NCBI GenBank assembly: GCA_964352625.1
Contig: CAYGSD010000007.1
Span: 100,946-164,945, forward strand
DNA from: JAAEPI01 sp964352625
GTDB lineage: Bacteria > Bacteroidota > Bacteroidia > Cytophagales > Cyclobacteriaceae
Direction of reading: 5' to 3'
DNA length: 64,000 nucleotides
Position numbers and translations under genes: made by a program. How positions within the stretch are numbered: the stretch's first letter is position 1; the number at the start of each line of letters is the position of its first letter. Shown here in pieces: positions 53,573 through 61,193 of this stretch. The notes beneath the pieces were generated by a model. That model made no database searches. It saw only the letters and a program-made list of their open reading frames with translations, and was not told the origin of the DNA.

Positions 53573-53986
53573 CTAATCCACTTTCCATTCTTCTTGTTTT
53601 CTGAAAACCACTCCTTTAAAAAGGCCCACTAATTCCTCCCCTCTCAGCACTCTCACAATGTATTGACCCAAGCTTTTTGAGATGCTTTCTTTCTCTGCAA
53701 TTGCCACCAACTCATCCCCTCCAAAGCAGGGCTTGATGTGATTGATAGATGTTTCGATGGAGACGGCCTTTTGTCCATGAGAATTAGAAGCAAAGGCAAA
53801 CGCACTGTCTGCTAAAGAAAAGCTTACCCCTCCGTGCATCACTCCATGCCCGTTGAGCATGTTCTTTTTCACCGTCATTGCACAAACGGCCCGACCCTCC
53901 GACACTTCCACCACCTTGATGCCCAGCAAATTGCTGAATCCATCTTCAGCGTACATCGCATCTACTATTTTTTCTGCACGAGTCAT
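53573..53986 (-). CDS. paaI: Hydroxyphenylacetyl-CoA thioesterase
   Basis: A 137-residue hot-dog fold thioesterase. NGHGVMHGGVSFSLADSAFAFA is the PaaI family motif with the catalytic Asp in LADSAF. It hydrolyses ring-hydroxylated phenylacetyl-CoA and acts as a safety valve releasing trapped CoA when epoxide intermediates stall. The 34-bp gap to the NUMOD4 gene and the 120-bp repeat-like gap to paaH separate it from neighbours. Confidence 0.94.
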   Translation of the reverse strand: MTRAEKIVDAMYAEDGFSNLLGIKVVEVSEGRAVCAMTVKKNMLNGHGVMHGGVSFSLADSAFAFASNSHGQKAVSIETSINHIKPCFGGDELVAIAEKESISKSLGQYIVRVLRGEELVGLFKGVVFRKQEEWKVD

Positions 53987-54105
53987 AGTTCTTAGTTACT
54001 AGATATTGGTTAATGAGTTAATTGGTTATTGGTATATTAGTTAATCGATCAGGTGAAATTGAATTTCAACCTCATTGACTAATTAACTTTTTTACTAGTC
54101 AACTA
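53987..54105. repeat. TTAA-rich irregular repeat spacer between paaI and paaH
   Basis: The spacer repeats short words such as TTGGTTAATGAGTTAATTGG, TTAGTTAAT and TAATTAAC. Four other junctions of the cluster carry related spacers. There is no clear hairpin terminator. Confidence 0.5.
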
Positions 54106-55266
54106 TTAACTGAAAAACCTTTGGTTTTTCGCTTTCATTCTTCGGAGCAACGGACAACACCTGTACCTATCCTCACGATACTCGTCGTACAACGCATCCA
54201 TTTTCTCCACGCACCATTCAATGCCCATTTCGTCCGCCCACTGCAGCAAACCTTTGGGGTAATTCACTCCCTTGGTCATGGCCAAGTCAATGTCATCTCG
54301 GCTCGCGATTTTCAGGAACAAAGCATCCGCTGCTTCATTGATCAACATAGCCAATACTCGATCAACAATCTGCTGCCCCAGTTCTTTGTCCTGAGTAGGC
54401 GCTGGCTTTTCAGCTCCTTCAGAATAATCATAATACCCTCGCCCTGATTTTCTTCCGAGAAAGCCCGCCTCGGACATTCGCTTTTGGGTGAAAGACGGTT
54501 TGAATCTTGGATCGTAAAAGAAGGACTGAAAGACCGTTTCGGTAACGGTGTAGTTGATGTCATTTCCGATGAAGTCCATCAGTTCGAACGGCCCCATTCG
54601 GAATCCTCCGATTTCTTTCATTGCCCAGTCAATCGTAGCAATATCTGCTACTCCTTCTTCGTAAACTCTTAGCGACTCACCGTAAAACGGACGAGCCACT
54701 CTGTTCACGATGAAACCGGGAGTGTCTTTCGCAAGGACGGTCATTTTCCCCCAACTATCGACCCAGGCCTTGGCTTGAGCGGTGGTCTCTGTTTTTGTTT
54801 GTACCGCGGGTATAATCTCCACCAAAGGCATCAAAGGAGCCGGATTGAAAAAATGAATCCCTACAAATCGTGATGGATCCTTAAGGACCGAACCAATGGA
54901 GGCTAGTGAAAGAGAAGAGGTGTTGGAAGCGATGATGGTATCCGGGCGGACGATTTCTTCCACCACCTTAAAAACCTTCTGCTTGATTTCAAGATTTTCC
55001 ACGATCGCCTCGATGACTAAATCGCTGTTTTCAAAGTAGCTTTTATCATCGGTGAAATCAACTCGTCCAAGAATTTTGTCGGCTTCTTCTTGAGAGATTT
55101 TCTCTTTCTCAACCAGTCGGTTCATCACTTTTACCAAGTTCTGTGAAGCCATCTCCATCATCTCGTGGTTGGCATCATTGATCACTACATCCCAGCCAGC
55201 CGTGGCAGCCACTTGTGCTATGCCCGTGCCCATCGTTCCGGCTCCTATCACACTTAATTTTGGCAT
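54106..55266 (-). CDS. paaH: 3-hydroxyacyl-CoA dehydrogenase
   Basis: A 386-residue enzyme. The N-terminal NAD domain starts LSVIGAGTMGTGIAQVAA; the catalytic His occurs in GIHFFNPAPLMPLVEI, followed by the Asn/Ser region. Two C-terminal 3HCDH domains follow (about 185-280 and 300-375), with the end EDRYRCCPLLRRMKAKNQRFF. It oxidises 3-hydroxyadipyl-CoA. Its ATG shares one base with the paaG stop (TAATG), so translation is coupled. Confidence 0.94.
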   Translation of the reverse strand: MPKLSVIGAGTMGTGIAQVAATAGWDVVINDANHEMMEMASQNLVKVMNRLVEKEKISQEEADKILGRVDFTDDKSYFENSDLVIEAIVENLEIKQKVFKVVEEIVRPDTIIASNTSSLSLASIGSVLKDPSRFVGIHFFNPAPLMPLVEIIPAVQTKTETTAQAKAWVDSWGKMTVLAKDTPGFIVNRVARPFYGESLRVYEEGVADIATIDWAMKEIGGFRMGPFELMDFIGNDINYTVTETVFQSFFYDPRFKPSFTQKRMSEAGFLGRKSGRGYYDYSEGAEKPAPTQDKELGQQIVDRVLAMLINEAADALFLKIASRDDIDLAMTKGVNYPKGLLQWADEMGIEWCVEKMDALYDEYREDRYRCCPLLRRMKAKNQRFFS

Positions 55267-56039
55267 TACTCTCCTTTAAATTTTGGTTGTCTCTTTTCTA
55301 AAAACGCCTGAATACCTTCGTCGCAATCGTAGGTATTTGCTGCTTTGGCTTGCCAGATTTTCTCTTGTTCCAACTGCTCTTCCAGCGTGTTGTTCATGGA
55401 TTCATTCAGCAGATGCTTGGTATAAGCCAGCCCCTTTGTTGGCATGTTAGCCAAATGCAGGGCTAATTTTTCGGCCTCTCCCACAAACGTCTCATCCTCA
55501 AATACTTTATAAATCATGCCCATCCTCTCAGCCTCTTCCGCGCCGATTTTATCTCCCAACATCATTAAAGCAGATGCTTTTTGAAAACCAATCAGTCGTG
55601 GTAAGGTGTAGGTACCGCCACTATCTGGCACTAGGCCGATTTTACTGAATGCCTGAATAAACGATGCTGACTTGGTGGCAACAACCACATCACAAGCAAA
55701 GGCGATATTTGCACCTGCTCCGGCTGCCACGCCATTCACCGCCGCAATCACCGGCTTTTCAACCGTTCTCAAGAGTCTGACCATTGGGTTGTAGTGCTCT
55801 TCCACGGCTCGCTCCACAGTAATGCCATTCTCCTCAACTGCTTCGGCAAGATCCTGTCCAGCACAGAACGCTTTGCCATTTCCGGTGATCATGATAGCCC
55901 GAATAGCGGAATCTTTTCCATAGTCCTCCAGCGCTTGAATAAAAGCAAGAGACATCTCACGGGTGAAACTGTTGTACACATCCGGTCGATTGAAGCGAAT
56001 GATACCGAGGTTGTCTTTTTGGGATATTATTAGTGACAT
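55266..56039 (-). CDS. paaG: Enoyl-CoA hydratase/isomerase, PaaG type
   Basis: A 257-residue crotonase. The oxyanion-hole block is FCAGQDL and AAVNGVAAGAGANIAFACD; the later PDSGGTYTLPRL block carries Asp rather than the Glu of hydratases, as in PaaG, the isomerase that turns ring 1,2-epoxyphenylacetyl-CoA into oxepin-CoA and later shifts double bonds. A separate paaF hydratase is not present, so it may serve both steps. Directly upstream of and overlapping paaH. Confidence 0.9.
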   Translation of the reverse strand: MSLIISQKDNLGIIRFNRPDVYNSFTREMSLAFIQALEDYGKDSAIRAIMITGNGKAFCAGQDLAEAVEENGITVERAVEEHYNPMVRLLRTVEKPVIAAVNGVAAGAGANIAFACDVVVATKSASFIQAFSKIGLVPDSGGTYTLPRLIGFQKASALMMLGDKIGAEEAERMGMIYKVFEDETFVGEAEKLALHLANMPTKGLAYTKHLLNESMNNTLEEQLEQEKIWQAKAANTYDCDEGIQAFLEKRQPKFKGE

Positions 56040-56099
56040 AGTGGACTAGTGAATAGTTAAATAGTGGATTAGTGAATAGCTGTTGCTCATTTATATGTT
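56040..56099. repeat. Imperfect 23-bp direct repeat spacer
   Basis: GTGGACTAGTGAATAGTTA at 56040 and GTGGATTAGTGAATAGC 23 bp later are near-identical direct copies in the gap between paaG and the four-helix-bundle gene. Confidence 0.6.
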
Positions 56100-56459
56100 T
56101 CACTTTTTTTGTAAGTAGGCAATATATCCATTCAGCATTTTCATCAATTGCTCGTACTTATCAAAGAAAGATTTGAATTGTGATTCATCTATAAACCCTT
56201 CATCTCTTGCTACCGTAAGCTGATCGAAAATTTCAACCAAACTGCCTCTGGCCTGACGACAAAATTGTGTGTTTTCCTGAAAATGAAATCGACCATGTCC
56301 TTCGGCGATATTGGCGGTCACGGATCTGGAGGCTCTGATTAATTGATCTACAAGACGAAATTTTTCTTCTCTGGGGAAGGACTTTGTGAGATCAGAAATT
56401 TCATTTCGAAAATCCCGACTTGTCTTCCAAACCTCCAACTCGTAAATATTATGCCCCAT
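56100..56459 (-). CDS. Four-helix-bundle protein (23S rRNA IVS-type family)
   Basis: From ATG 56459, 119 residues: ELEVWKTSRDFRNEISDLTKSFPREEKFRLVDQLIRASRSVTANIAEGHGR is the hallmark of the S23/IVP four-helix family, found originally in intervening sequences of 23S rRNA genes and widely as chromosomal genes in Bacteroidetes. The molecules form pentamers; no function is established. It lies inside the paa run, 35 bp from paaD, and has nothing to do with catabolism as far as I can see. The upstream start at 56468 would use TTG. Confidence 0.9.
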   Translation of the reverse strand: MGHNIYELEVWKTSRDFRNEISDLTKSFPREEKFRLVDQLIRASRSVTANIAEGHGRFHFQENTQFCRQARGSLVEIFDQLTVARDEGFIDESQFKSFFDKYEQLMKMLNGYIAYLQKK

Positions 56460-56494
56460 AGCCCACAATTTAACTATTCAACCATTCAAACCCA

Positions 56495-56953
56495 TCAGTG
56501 ACATTTGAAGTAATCAAAGGGTTCGAGGCAGTCTTTGCACCTGAATAGTGACTTGCAGGCTGTGGAACCAAACTGACTCAAAAGCTCAGTGTTTTTTGAT
56601 TTGCACTGAGGGCAGGCAATATCTTCTGGAGCTTGGGGATTAGGTGGTGCAATGCCGTATTCCTCAAGCTTTCGTTTCCCCTCCTCAGTCATCCAATCGG
56701 TAGTCCAAGCAGGGAAAAGAACGGTAGTGACTTTCACGTTTTCGTACCCAGCTTCCTTAAGTCCATTGTGAATATTCCGCTCTATTTCCATCATAGCCGG
56801 GCAGCCGGAATAAGTCGGGGTGATAATGACTTCAACACCTGTTTCGGTTTCCCTCACCTCCCGTACAATGCCGAGATCCATCACTGAAATCACCGGGATT
56901 TCTGGATCGGTGACGCATTCGAGAATTATGGATATTTTTTCTGGATTGCTCAA
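56495..56953 (-). CDS. paaD: Phenylacetyl-CoA epoxidase subunit PaaD
   Basis: A 152-residue protein with an N-terminal DUF59/MIP18-like domain (about 1-100: VTDPEIPVISVMDLGIVREV, TPTYSGCPAM) and a C-terminal zinc-ribbon-like tail (CPQC ... CKSLFRCKDC). PaaD is needed for epoxidase activity and is thought to help assemble its metal centre. It lies between the TonB-like and four-helix-bundle genes instead of next to paaC, where it usually sits. Confidence 0.94.
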   Translation of the reverse strand: MSNPEKISIILECVTDPEIPVISVMDLGIVREVRETETGVEVIITPTYSGCPAMMEIERNIHNGLKEAGYENVKVTTVLFPAWTTDWMTEEGKRKLEEYGIAPPNPQAPEDIACPQCKSKNTELLSQFGSTACKSLFRCKDCLEPFDYFKCH

Positions 56954-56959
56954 AATTGT

Positions 56960-57346
56960 TTATTTCCTATACCTGATCAAAAGTGGAACACTTTGCTTCG
57001 ACTTTATTGGTTTTTGGCCAAGTTGAGCAGGAATCCAATTGGGCATGTTTTTAAAGACTTCAAGGGCTGCACTATCAAAGGATTGATGAATTCCCTTCTT
57101 AATTTTGATATTGGTAACACTTCCATCATTTTCAACTATAAATTCTACATGAATTTTTCCCTCCATCCTAACGTGTTTACTGGGGTGTTGGAAATGCTTG
57201 GCGATATATTCGTAAAGAGCCCTTTGACCACCTGGAAATTCCGCGGACTTCTCAACTGGGCATATTACAGGCTCTACCTCCTCTGTTTTTTCTTGGGCAG
57301 ATGATAGAATTGAGATAAATAAAAGGAGTATAAATAAAATTCTCAT
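56960..57346 (-). CDS. Stand-alone TonB C-terminal domain protein
   Basis: The 128-residue protein has a signal peptide (MRILFILLLFISILSSAQ) and then a TonB C-terminal domain (about 25-128): AEFPGGQRALYEYIAKHFQHP followed by GKIHVEFIVENDGSVTNIKIKKGIHQSFDSAALEVFKNMPNWIPAQ. It lacks the long Pro-rich linker and the ExbBD-binding helix of true TonB, so it is likely exported and periplasmic. It sits between paaD (6 bp) and paaC. Any role in aromatic uptake is only a hypothesis. Confidence 0.88.
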   Translation of the reverse strand: MRILFILLLFISILSSAQEKTEEVEPVICPVEKSAEFPGGQRALYEYIAKHFQHPSKHVRMEGKIHVEFIVENDGSVTNIKIKKGIHQSFDSAALEVFKNMPNWIPAQLGQKPIKSKQSVPLLIRYRK

Positions 57347-57389
57347 CTAACTAATTTACTGATTAACTAATCACTAATCAACTAAAGCC

Positions 57390-58297
57390 CTACCATTCAT
57401 TCCCAGGGTAGGCTCTTTGTAGAAATTGTAAGTCGGCGAGTATGTANNNNNNNNNNNNNNNNNNNNNNNNNNNNNNNNNNNNNNNNNNNNNNNNNNNNNN
57501 NNNNNNNNNNNNNNNNNNNNNNNNNNNNNNNNNNNNNNNNNNNNNNACCATTCATTCCCAGGGTAGGCTCTTTGTAGAAATTGTAAGTCGGCGAGTATGT
57601 AGCCAAGGTGCTCGGTGTGTCGACCGTCCTTTCCACCTAGATGCGCGTAAGTTGATTCAGGTAAATCAAGAGTCGCCTCCGTAAGAACTTCTCTGATCTT
57701 GGCTTCCCGTTTTGCCTTCACCGCGTTCAAGTCCACCCCATAACCTTCCTCGAAAGCTGCCGTGTCGGTTTCGTTGGGTAGGGTTAGCTCACCCGCATAT
57801 GACCATAATTCAGCCAGTGCATTGTTCATTCGCCCTTTGCTTTCGTCTGTGCCATCGCCCAGTCGAATCACCCAATCGCCGCTCCATGTCAGGTGATATT
57901 GCGTTTCTTTAAAAGACTTGGCGGCAATGGCCGCAAGACGTTCGTCATTGCTTTTCATCAATTCCTCCTGAAAGTAATTGTGGAATGAATCAAAAAGGAA
58001 TTGTCTGAAAATGGTCTGGGCAAAATCGCCATTCGGCTGCTCGGCTAGCAGCACATTTCGGTATTGTCTGTTATCACGAAAAGCTACCAATTCGTCCTCG
58101 GTTTTTCCTTCGCCTTGTAATTCGGCCGCATACTGATAGAGCATTCGTGCCTGACCGATCAGGTCCAGCGAAATATTCGTCATGGCAATGTCCTGCTCAA
58201 GGATGGGGCCATGCCCGCACCATTCTGCCAATCGCTGACCAAGAATCAGGCAGCTGTCGGCATGCTGGAGTACGTAGTTGAATTTGTTGTTGTCCAT
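57390..58297 (-). CDS. paaC: Phenylacetyl-CoA epoxidase subunit PaaC (split by assembly gap)
   Basis: Coding runs from 58297 down to 57548 (250 codons, last residues YPGNEW). The next base, T at 57547, opens a stop that is cut by the N-run. The same 55 bases recur on the far side of the Ns (57392-57446), where TGG is followed by TAG (57390-57392). Joining them gives a 250-residue PaaC, near the 248 of E. coli. It is the ferritin-like partner of PaaA, lacking an intact diiron site but needed for the active complex. The longer reading frame across the Ns is an artefact. Confidence 0.92.
57447..57546. other. Assembly gap of 100 N
   Basis: Exactly 100 Ns separate two identical 55-bp copies (57392-57446 and 57547-57601). 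This is the pattern of two contigs with an unrecognised end overlap joined by a default-length gap; the real sequence probably has one copy and no gap. Confidence 0.93.
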
Positions 58298-58408
58298 AGT
58301 TTCAAGTCAATAGTTCATAGTCGACAGTCAATAGTTACTAGTCGACAGTCAATAGTTACTAGTCGATAGCTGTCTGTAGTCTATGGACTAGATGACTATG
58401 GACTAACT
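58298..58408. repeat. 21-bp tandem repeat spacer between paaB and paaC
   Basis: AGTCGACAGTCAATAGTTACT at 58319-58339 and 58340-58360 is exact, with a partial third copy (AGTCGATAGC) and further CTATGGACTA words to 58405. It is the longest of the related spacers in this cluster. Confidence 0.85.
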
Positions 58409-58690
58409 CTACATATGCTTCACTTCGTCCGGCAGATTGTAGAACGTCGGGTGCCTATATACCTTATCGTTTGCTGGTTCGAATAGCGGATCGGAATCGT
58501 CAGGATCAGAGGCGGTCATGTGCTTCGATTCCACCACCCAAATACTCACACCTTCATTTCTACGGGTGTAGACGTCCCTTGCATTTTGAATGGCCATGTC
58601 AGCATCAGCGGCATGGAGACTTCCCACATGCTTGTGATTCAACCCTGCCTTGCTTCTTATGAAGACTTCCCAAAGTGGCCAATTTTTCAT
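58409..58690 (-). CDS. paaB: Phenylacetyl-CoA epoxidase subunit PaaB
   Basis: A 93-residue protein beginning NWPLWEVFIRSKAGLNHKHVGSLHAADADMAIQNARDVYTRRNEGVSIWVV, the PaaB family signature. PaaB bridges PaaAC dimers in the epoxidase. The end LPDEVKHM is typical. It follows paaA by 37 bp and precedes the 21-bp repeat spacer. Confidence 0.96.
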   Translation of the reverse strand: MKNWPLWEVFIRSKAGLNHKHVGSLHAADADMAIQNARDVYTRRNEGVSIWVVESKHMTASDPDDSDPLFEPANDKVYRHPTFYNLPDEVKHM

Positions 58691-58727
58691 GATGATTTGA
58701 TGATTGATTGATTTGAAAATTTGATGA

Positions 58728-59666
58728 TTAAGCCGCTTTTAGTTTGTTCTTCTTCTCTGCATGAGCGGCCGCCGCTTCCCGAACCCAAGCACCGTTTTCC
58801 CAGGCATTTCTTCTCGCATCCAAGCGCTGTTTGTTGCAAGGGCCATTGCCTTTGATCACATTGAAAAATTCGTCCCAATTGATCGCTCCAAAATCGTGAC
58901 GACCTTCCTTCTCATTCCACTTTAAGTCCTTATCGGGAATTGTAATTCCCAAAATGTCCGCCTGAGGTTTGGTCGCATCCACGAATTTCTGACGAAGTTC
59001 ATCATTGGTAAATCGCTTGATTCCCCAGCGCATGGATTGCTCCGTGTGAGTGGATGCTTCATCCGCCGGGCCAAACATCATGAGGGCTGGCCACCACCAT
59101 CGATTCAGTGCATCCTGAGCCATTTCCTTTTGCTCTTTTGAACCCTTGCAGAGTGTAAGCATGATTTCGAATCCTTGTCTTTGGTGGAAAGATTCTTCCT
59201 TACACACTCTGACCATCGACCGGGCATACGGCCCATATGACGCTCGACAAAGTGGAACCTGATTCATGATCGCCGCACCATCCACAAGCCAGCCTATGGC
59301 ACCCATGTCCGCCCAAGTCAAAGTAGGATAATTGAAAATGCTTGAATATTTCGCCTTCCCAGAATGAAGGTCTTCGAAAAGTTGATCTCGATCTGCGCCA
59401 AGGGTTTCGCATGCGCTGTAGATATAAAGTCCGTGTCCAGCTTCATCCTGAACTTTAGCAAGTGCGGCGGCTTTCCTTCTAAGAGTTGGCGCACGTGTGA
59501 TCCAATTTGCCTCTGGCAACATACCCACAATCTCGGAGTGTGCGTGCTGCGACATCTGACGAATGAGCGTCTTTCGGTAGTTGTCCGGCATCCAATCCTT
59601 GGGCTCAATTCGGATGTCCTTATCAATTTTTTCGTTGAAATGATCTTCGAGATGCTTTGTGTCCAT
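58728..59666 (-). CDS. paaA: Phenylacetyl-CoA epoxidase catalytic subunit PaaA
   Basis: From ATG 59666, 312 residues. Diiron ligands are visible in helices with AKVQDEAGHG (ExxH) and VRVCKEESFHQRQGFE (ExxH), plus the acidic residues of EANWITRAP and SEIVGM. It adds one O2-derived oxygen to phenylacetyl-CoA, giving the 1,2-epoxide. It heads the cluster on the minus strand. An exact -7 element and an 18-bp palindrome lie upstream. The usual electron donor PaaE is not encoded in the window. Confidence 0.97.
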   Translation of the reverse strand: MDTKHLEDHFNEKIDKDIRIEPKDWMPDNYRKTLIRQMSQHAHSEIVGMLPEANWITRAPTLRRKAAALAKVQDEAGHGLYIYSACETLGADRDQLFEDLHSGKAKYSSIFNYPTLTWADMGAIGWLVDGAAIMNQVPLCRASYGPYARSMVRVCKEESFHQRQGFEIMLTLCKGSKEQKEMAQDALNRWWWPALMMFGPADEASTHTEQSMRWGIKRFTNDELRQKFVDATKPQADILGITIPDKDLKWNEKEGRHDFGAINWDEFFNVIKGNGPCNKQRLDARRNAWENGAWVREAAAAHAEKKNKLKAA

Positions 59667-59687
59667 ACAATTGAAGTTAAGAATGTT

Positions 59688-59721
59688 CAAAGATAATCAA
59701 TGAAACTAACAGTTGTTAGTT
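59688..59721 (-). promoter_or_regulatory. paaA promoter with overlapping palindromic operator
   Basis: TATCTTTG (59688-59695, minus strand) is an exact -7 element, 21 nt before the ATG. The palindrome AACTAACAGTTGTTAGTT at 59704-59721 has 8-bp perfect arms around GT and lies where the -33 contact would be. The centre CTAACAGTTGTTAG agrees at most fixed positions with the Thermus PaaR operator CNAACGNNCGTTNG as I recall it. Confidence 0.6.
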
Positions 59722-59764
59722 AGCGAAAAACACTAATCCCCAGCAATAAGTTTCGGGAGCGAAA

Positions 59765-61189
59765 TCAGGATTTAGTCGCCACTTCCTTGTCAATCTCGCC
59801 TTCAGACTTGGCAATCAACGTAGCGACGGTAGCATCTCCGGTGACATTCACCACTGTTCTGCACATATCAAGAAAGCGATCTACTGGAAAAATGATAGCC
59901 ACCCATGCTGGATTCAACCCCACCGATTGCAGCACCACAATCATCATAATCAGGCCTGCACTTGGTACAGCAGCGGCTCCAATTGAAGCTAATGCAGCAG
60001 TGAGAACAATTGTTAACTGCTGCGCTATGCTCAGATCAACCAGATGCAACTGTGCCATGAAAATAACTGCAACCGCCTGATGCAGACTTGTGCCGTCCAT
60101 ATTTACGGTTGCCCCAATTGGCAGCACAAAACTTGAAATCTTCTTTGGTACCCCAAGGTTCTGCTCCACACACTCCATCGTAACGGGAAGAGTCGCGGCA
60201 CTCGAACTTGTCGAAAAAGCGAGGAACTGTGCGGGGCTAATGTTTCTAAAGAATTGACGGTAATCGAAATTCCTGGTGAAGATCTTCAGAATGAGCGGGT
60301 ACAAAACGAAAATGACGAAAAACAAACCTCCTAACATGGTCAATGAGTAAGAGCCCAAACCAAGGAATATTTCGAATACTTCAGCCGGAGTATCGGCCAT
60401 TTTTGCCACGACTCCAGCCAGCAAAGCGAAGACAAAAAACGGCGCTGCTTTCATCACTAAGTCTACCATTTTTAGGAAGGCAGCATTGACACCTTCGATA
60501 AAGGTAATCACAGGAGATCCGGATTCTTTCGGCACTAAGGCCAACGTAATTCCGAAGAAAATCGCGAAGAAAATGACCTGCAGCATGAGCTGATTATTGG
60601 AGATGGAGAAGATGATATTCTCAGGCACCATGTCCACAACGAATTGCAACGGACTTCCACTTTTCTTCGCATTGGCGGTAGCCATTTTGCTTTCTAAATC
60701 TGCTCTTTCCTTTTCGGTAAGCTCACTTCCTGCTTGTGCTTCAGTGAGATATTTGGTGTATTGTGGATCTGACAAGTAAGACTTACCATCCTGTGAAAGC
60801 CCCATATCATTGTCCTGCAACCAAATTTCATAAGTCAAGCGATTTTTGATCCGCTGCTCTTCTTCCATGTAAGAGCCGGGCTTGATCACATTCACAAAAA
60901 GCAACCCAACACCAATGGCCAAAAAGGTGGTCATCATATAGGCTAAAATCGTCTTGGCTCCAAGACGACCTAAACTGGAAATATCGCTAAGTCCCGATAT
61001 CCCGCTAATAATAGAGAACAAGACCAGGGGTACCGCGATGAACTTGAGCAGACGAATGAAAATTGTTCCGAAAGGGTCGATCCAGTTGATGGTGAATTCA
61101 TTCCATCCGAGAAAACTGGAGACAAATGCCCAGACAACTCCAAGGATAAGTCCGATAACAATTTTGGTAGGTAAGGAGAGTTTCTTCAT
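59765..61189 (-). CDS. Dicarboxylate/amino acid:cation symporter (DAACS), copy 2
   Basis: A 474-residue GltP/DctA-type carrier: FIRLLKFIAVPLVLFSIISG, SSSAATLPVTM (Ser-rich HP1), NMDGTSLHQA and AAVPSAGLIMM (HP2) are family marks. It carries a longer polar extracytoplasmic loop than its neighbour (about residues 110-180). Na+ or H+ driven uptake of dicarboxylate or acidic amino acids is expected. It lies 4 bp downstream of a paralogue and shows about the same core, pointing to an old tandem duplication. Confidence 0.94.
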   Translation of the reverse strand: MKKLSLPTKIVIGLILGVVWAFVSSFLGWNEFTINWIDPFGTIFIRLLKFIAVPLVLFSIISGISGLSDISSLGRLGAKTILAYMMTTFLAIGVGLLFVNVIKPGSYMEEEQRIKNRLTYEIWLQDNDMGLSQDGKSYLSDPQYTKYLTEAQAGSELTEKERADLESKMATANAKKSGSPLQFVVDMVPENIIFSISNNQLMLQVIFFAIFFGITLALVPKESGSPVITFIEGVNAAFLKMVDLVMKAAPFFVFALLAGVVAKMADTPAEVFEIFLGLGSYSLTMLGGLFFVIFVLYPLILKIFTRNFDYRQFFRNISPAQFLAFSTSSSAATLPVTMECVEQNLGVPKKISSFVLPIGATVNMDGTSLHQAVAVIFMAQLHLVDLSIAQQLTIVLTAALASIGAAAVPSAGLIMMIVVLQSVGLNPAWVAIIFPVDRFLDMCRTVVNVTGDATVATLIAKSEGEIDKEVATKS

Positions 61190-61193
61190 TTAA

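Noticed and set aside
57374..57684. Reading frames through the N-run, including the 307-residue version of PaaC
   Set aside because: Created by the placeholder Ns and the duplicated contig end.
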